Assembly (NCBI GenBank): GCA_964526035.1
Contig: CAZGKE010000073.1
Span: forward strand, 1 to 16,008
Direction: 5' to 3'
Origin: DAOMOD01 sp964526035
Lineage (GTDB): Bacteria > Pseudomonadota > Gammaproteobacteria > Xanthomonadales > BPKI01
Length of the DNA stretch: 16,008 bases
The position numbers and the translations under genes are program-made. Every line of letters starts with the position of its first letter. Position 1 is the first letter of the stretch. Below the pieces are notes generated by a model. The model was not told the origin of the DNA and made no database searches. It saw only the letters and a program-made list of their open reading frames with translations. Positions 15,064-16,008 of the stretch are shown here, piece after piece.

Positions 15064-16008
15064 TCAGTAGGTACGTGCCTTGGGGGGCACTGCGTCTACC
15101 TCGTCGGTCAAGGTGTTCAGATGGACCGGGCGGTCGTCGAATTGCGTCCTGCCGTTGGCGTCGACGCTGACCAGGGTGTGCTTCAGCCAGTTGACGTCAT
15201 CGCGATCAGGGAAATCCTCGCGGGCATGGGCGCCGCGCGACTCCTTGCGCTGCTCGGCCGAATGCATGGTGGCCACTGCCTGTGACAGCAGGTTCTGCAG
15301 CTCCAGCGTCTCGATCAGGTCGGAGTTCCAGATCATCGAGCGGTCGGACACGCGCACGTCGGCGAAGGCATCGAAGCAGGCGCTGATCGCTTCGCTACCC
15401 TGCTTCAGGGTCTCACCGGTGCGGAACACCGCGGCGTCCTTCTGCATGGCGCGCTGCATGCGGTCGCGCAGATGGGCGGTGGACGTTCCACCGTCAGCGT
15501 GGCGGATGCGATCGAAGTTGGCGAGCGAGGCCTCGGTGGCGCTGGCCGGCAGGTCCGGATGCGCCGTCCCCGGCTTGACCACCTCGGCACAGCGGATGGC
15601 GACCGCACGGCCGAACACCACCAGGTCGAGCAGGGAGTTTGATCCAAGGCGATTGGCGCCGTGGACCGACACGCAGGCAGCCTCGCCGATGGCAAACAGA
15701 CCCGGCACCACGGCATCGGGGTCGCCGTTCTTCTTGTGCACCACCTCGCCAAAATAGTTGGTGGGGATGCCGCCCATGTTGTAGTGGACGGTCGGCAGCA
15801 CCGGGATCGGCTGCCGGGTCACGTCCACGCCGGCGAAGATCTGCGCGGTCTCGGCGATACCCGGCAGCCGCTCGTGGATCACGTCGGCGCCGAGGTGCTC
15901 CAGGTGCAGGTGGATGTGATCGTTTTCGGTGCCAACTCCCCTGCCCTCGCGGATCTCGATGGTCATGGCCCGGCTGACCACGTCGCGCGACGCCAGATCC
16001 TTGGCGTT
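15064..16008 (-). CDS. sdhA: Succinate dehydrogenase flavoprotein subunit, C-terminal part
   Basis: SdhA oxidises succinate to fumarate using covalently bound FAD. Only the last 314 codons are in the window; the frame is open through the right edge, so the N-terminal FAD domain and the flavin-linked histidine lie outside. Visible hallmarks: ASRDVVSRAM with the catalytic arginine, EIREGRG, the HYNMGGIPTNY segment with the substrate-binding histidine, HGANRLGSNSLLDLVVFG near the FAD, and a C-terminal domain ending in KARTY. A GTG at 15981 is only an internal codon, not a start. The 49-bp gap to sdhB contains no obvious signal. It is presumably part of an sdhCDAB operon whose first genes are beyond the window. 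Confidence 0.96.
   Translation of the reverse strand, partial: NAKDLASRDVVSRAMTIEIREGRGVGTENDHIHLHLEHLGADVIHERLPGIAETAQIFAGVDVTRQPIPVLPTVHYNMGGIPTNYFGEVVHKKNGDPDAVVPGLFAIGEAACVSVHGANRLGSNSLLDLVVFGRAVAIRCAEVVKPGTAHPDLPASATEASLANFDRIRHADGGTSTAHLRDRMQRAMQKDAAVFRTGETLKQGSEAISACFDAFADVRVSDRSMIWNSDLIETLELQNLLSQAVATMHSAEQRKESRGAHAREDFPDRDDVNWLKHTLVSVDANGRTQFDDRPVHLNTLTDEVDAVPPKARTY

Overview
The window is a compact stretch of a GC-rich gammaproteobacterial chromosome. Every credible gene lies on the minus strand. Transcription runs from the right edge to the left: sdhA (3' part), sdhB, sdhE, ygfX/cptA, a lolC/E-type permease, lolD, comEC, exbB, exbD, msbA, lpxK, kdsB, a low-molecular-weight tyrosine phosphatase, a thioredoxin-fold/NHL-repeat protein, uvrC, pgsA and a tRNA-Gly(GCC) cut by the left edge. 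From family knowledge, the order exbB-exbD-msbA-lpxK-kdsB-ptp next to comEC and lolD, with sdhB-sdhE upstream, most resembles Xanthomonadales and related gammaproteobacteria. That placement is inferred from gene order, GC richness and protein flavour, not from a database search.

Region by region (transcription order): (1) 13568-16008 holds the end of the succinate dehydrogenase operon with its flavinylation factor SdhE and a YgfX-type membrane protein that overlaps sdhE. (2) 11490-13562 encodes the lipoprotein-release ABC transporter (one LolC/E-type permease and the LolD ATPase). The two genes are separated by a 135-bp spacer carrying a near-perfect inverted repeat built on a short tandem motif. 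(3) 9200-11455 is comEC, the DNA-uptake channel. (4) 4503-9099 is an envelope and LPS cluster: an ExbB/ExbD motor pair, then MsbA (lipid A-core flippase), LpxK (lipid A 4'-kinase) and KdsB (CMP-Kdo synthetase). exbB-exbD-msbA-lpxK are joined by three successive 4-nt start/stop overlaps. (5) 2515-4499 has a tyrosine phosphatase and a two-domain redoxin/NHL protein whose CxxC-like motif has lost its first cysteine. (6) 1-2522 is the conserved block uvrC-pgsA-tRNA-Gly, covering nucleotide excision repair, phosphatidylglycerol synthesis and a tRNA.

Taken together this is mostly housekeeping: respiration, outer-membrane biogenesis, DNA uptake and repair. Gaps are very short. Coding density is near maximal and several starts are non-ATG (TTG for pgsA and probably ygfX; GTG for uvrC, lpxK and probably comEC), mostly where genes overlap. 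I see no insertion sequence, phage, CRISPR array, toxin-antitoxin locus of the classic type or defence island. I do not find a convincing new multi-gene system. The items most worth a second look are the degenerate redoxin/NHL protein and the inverted repeat between the two lol genes.
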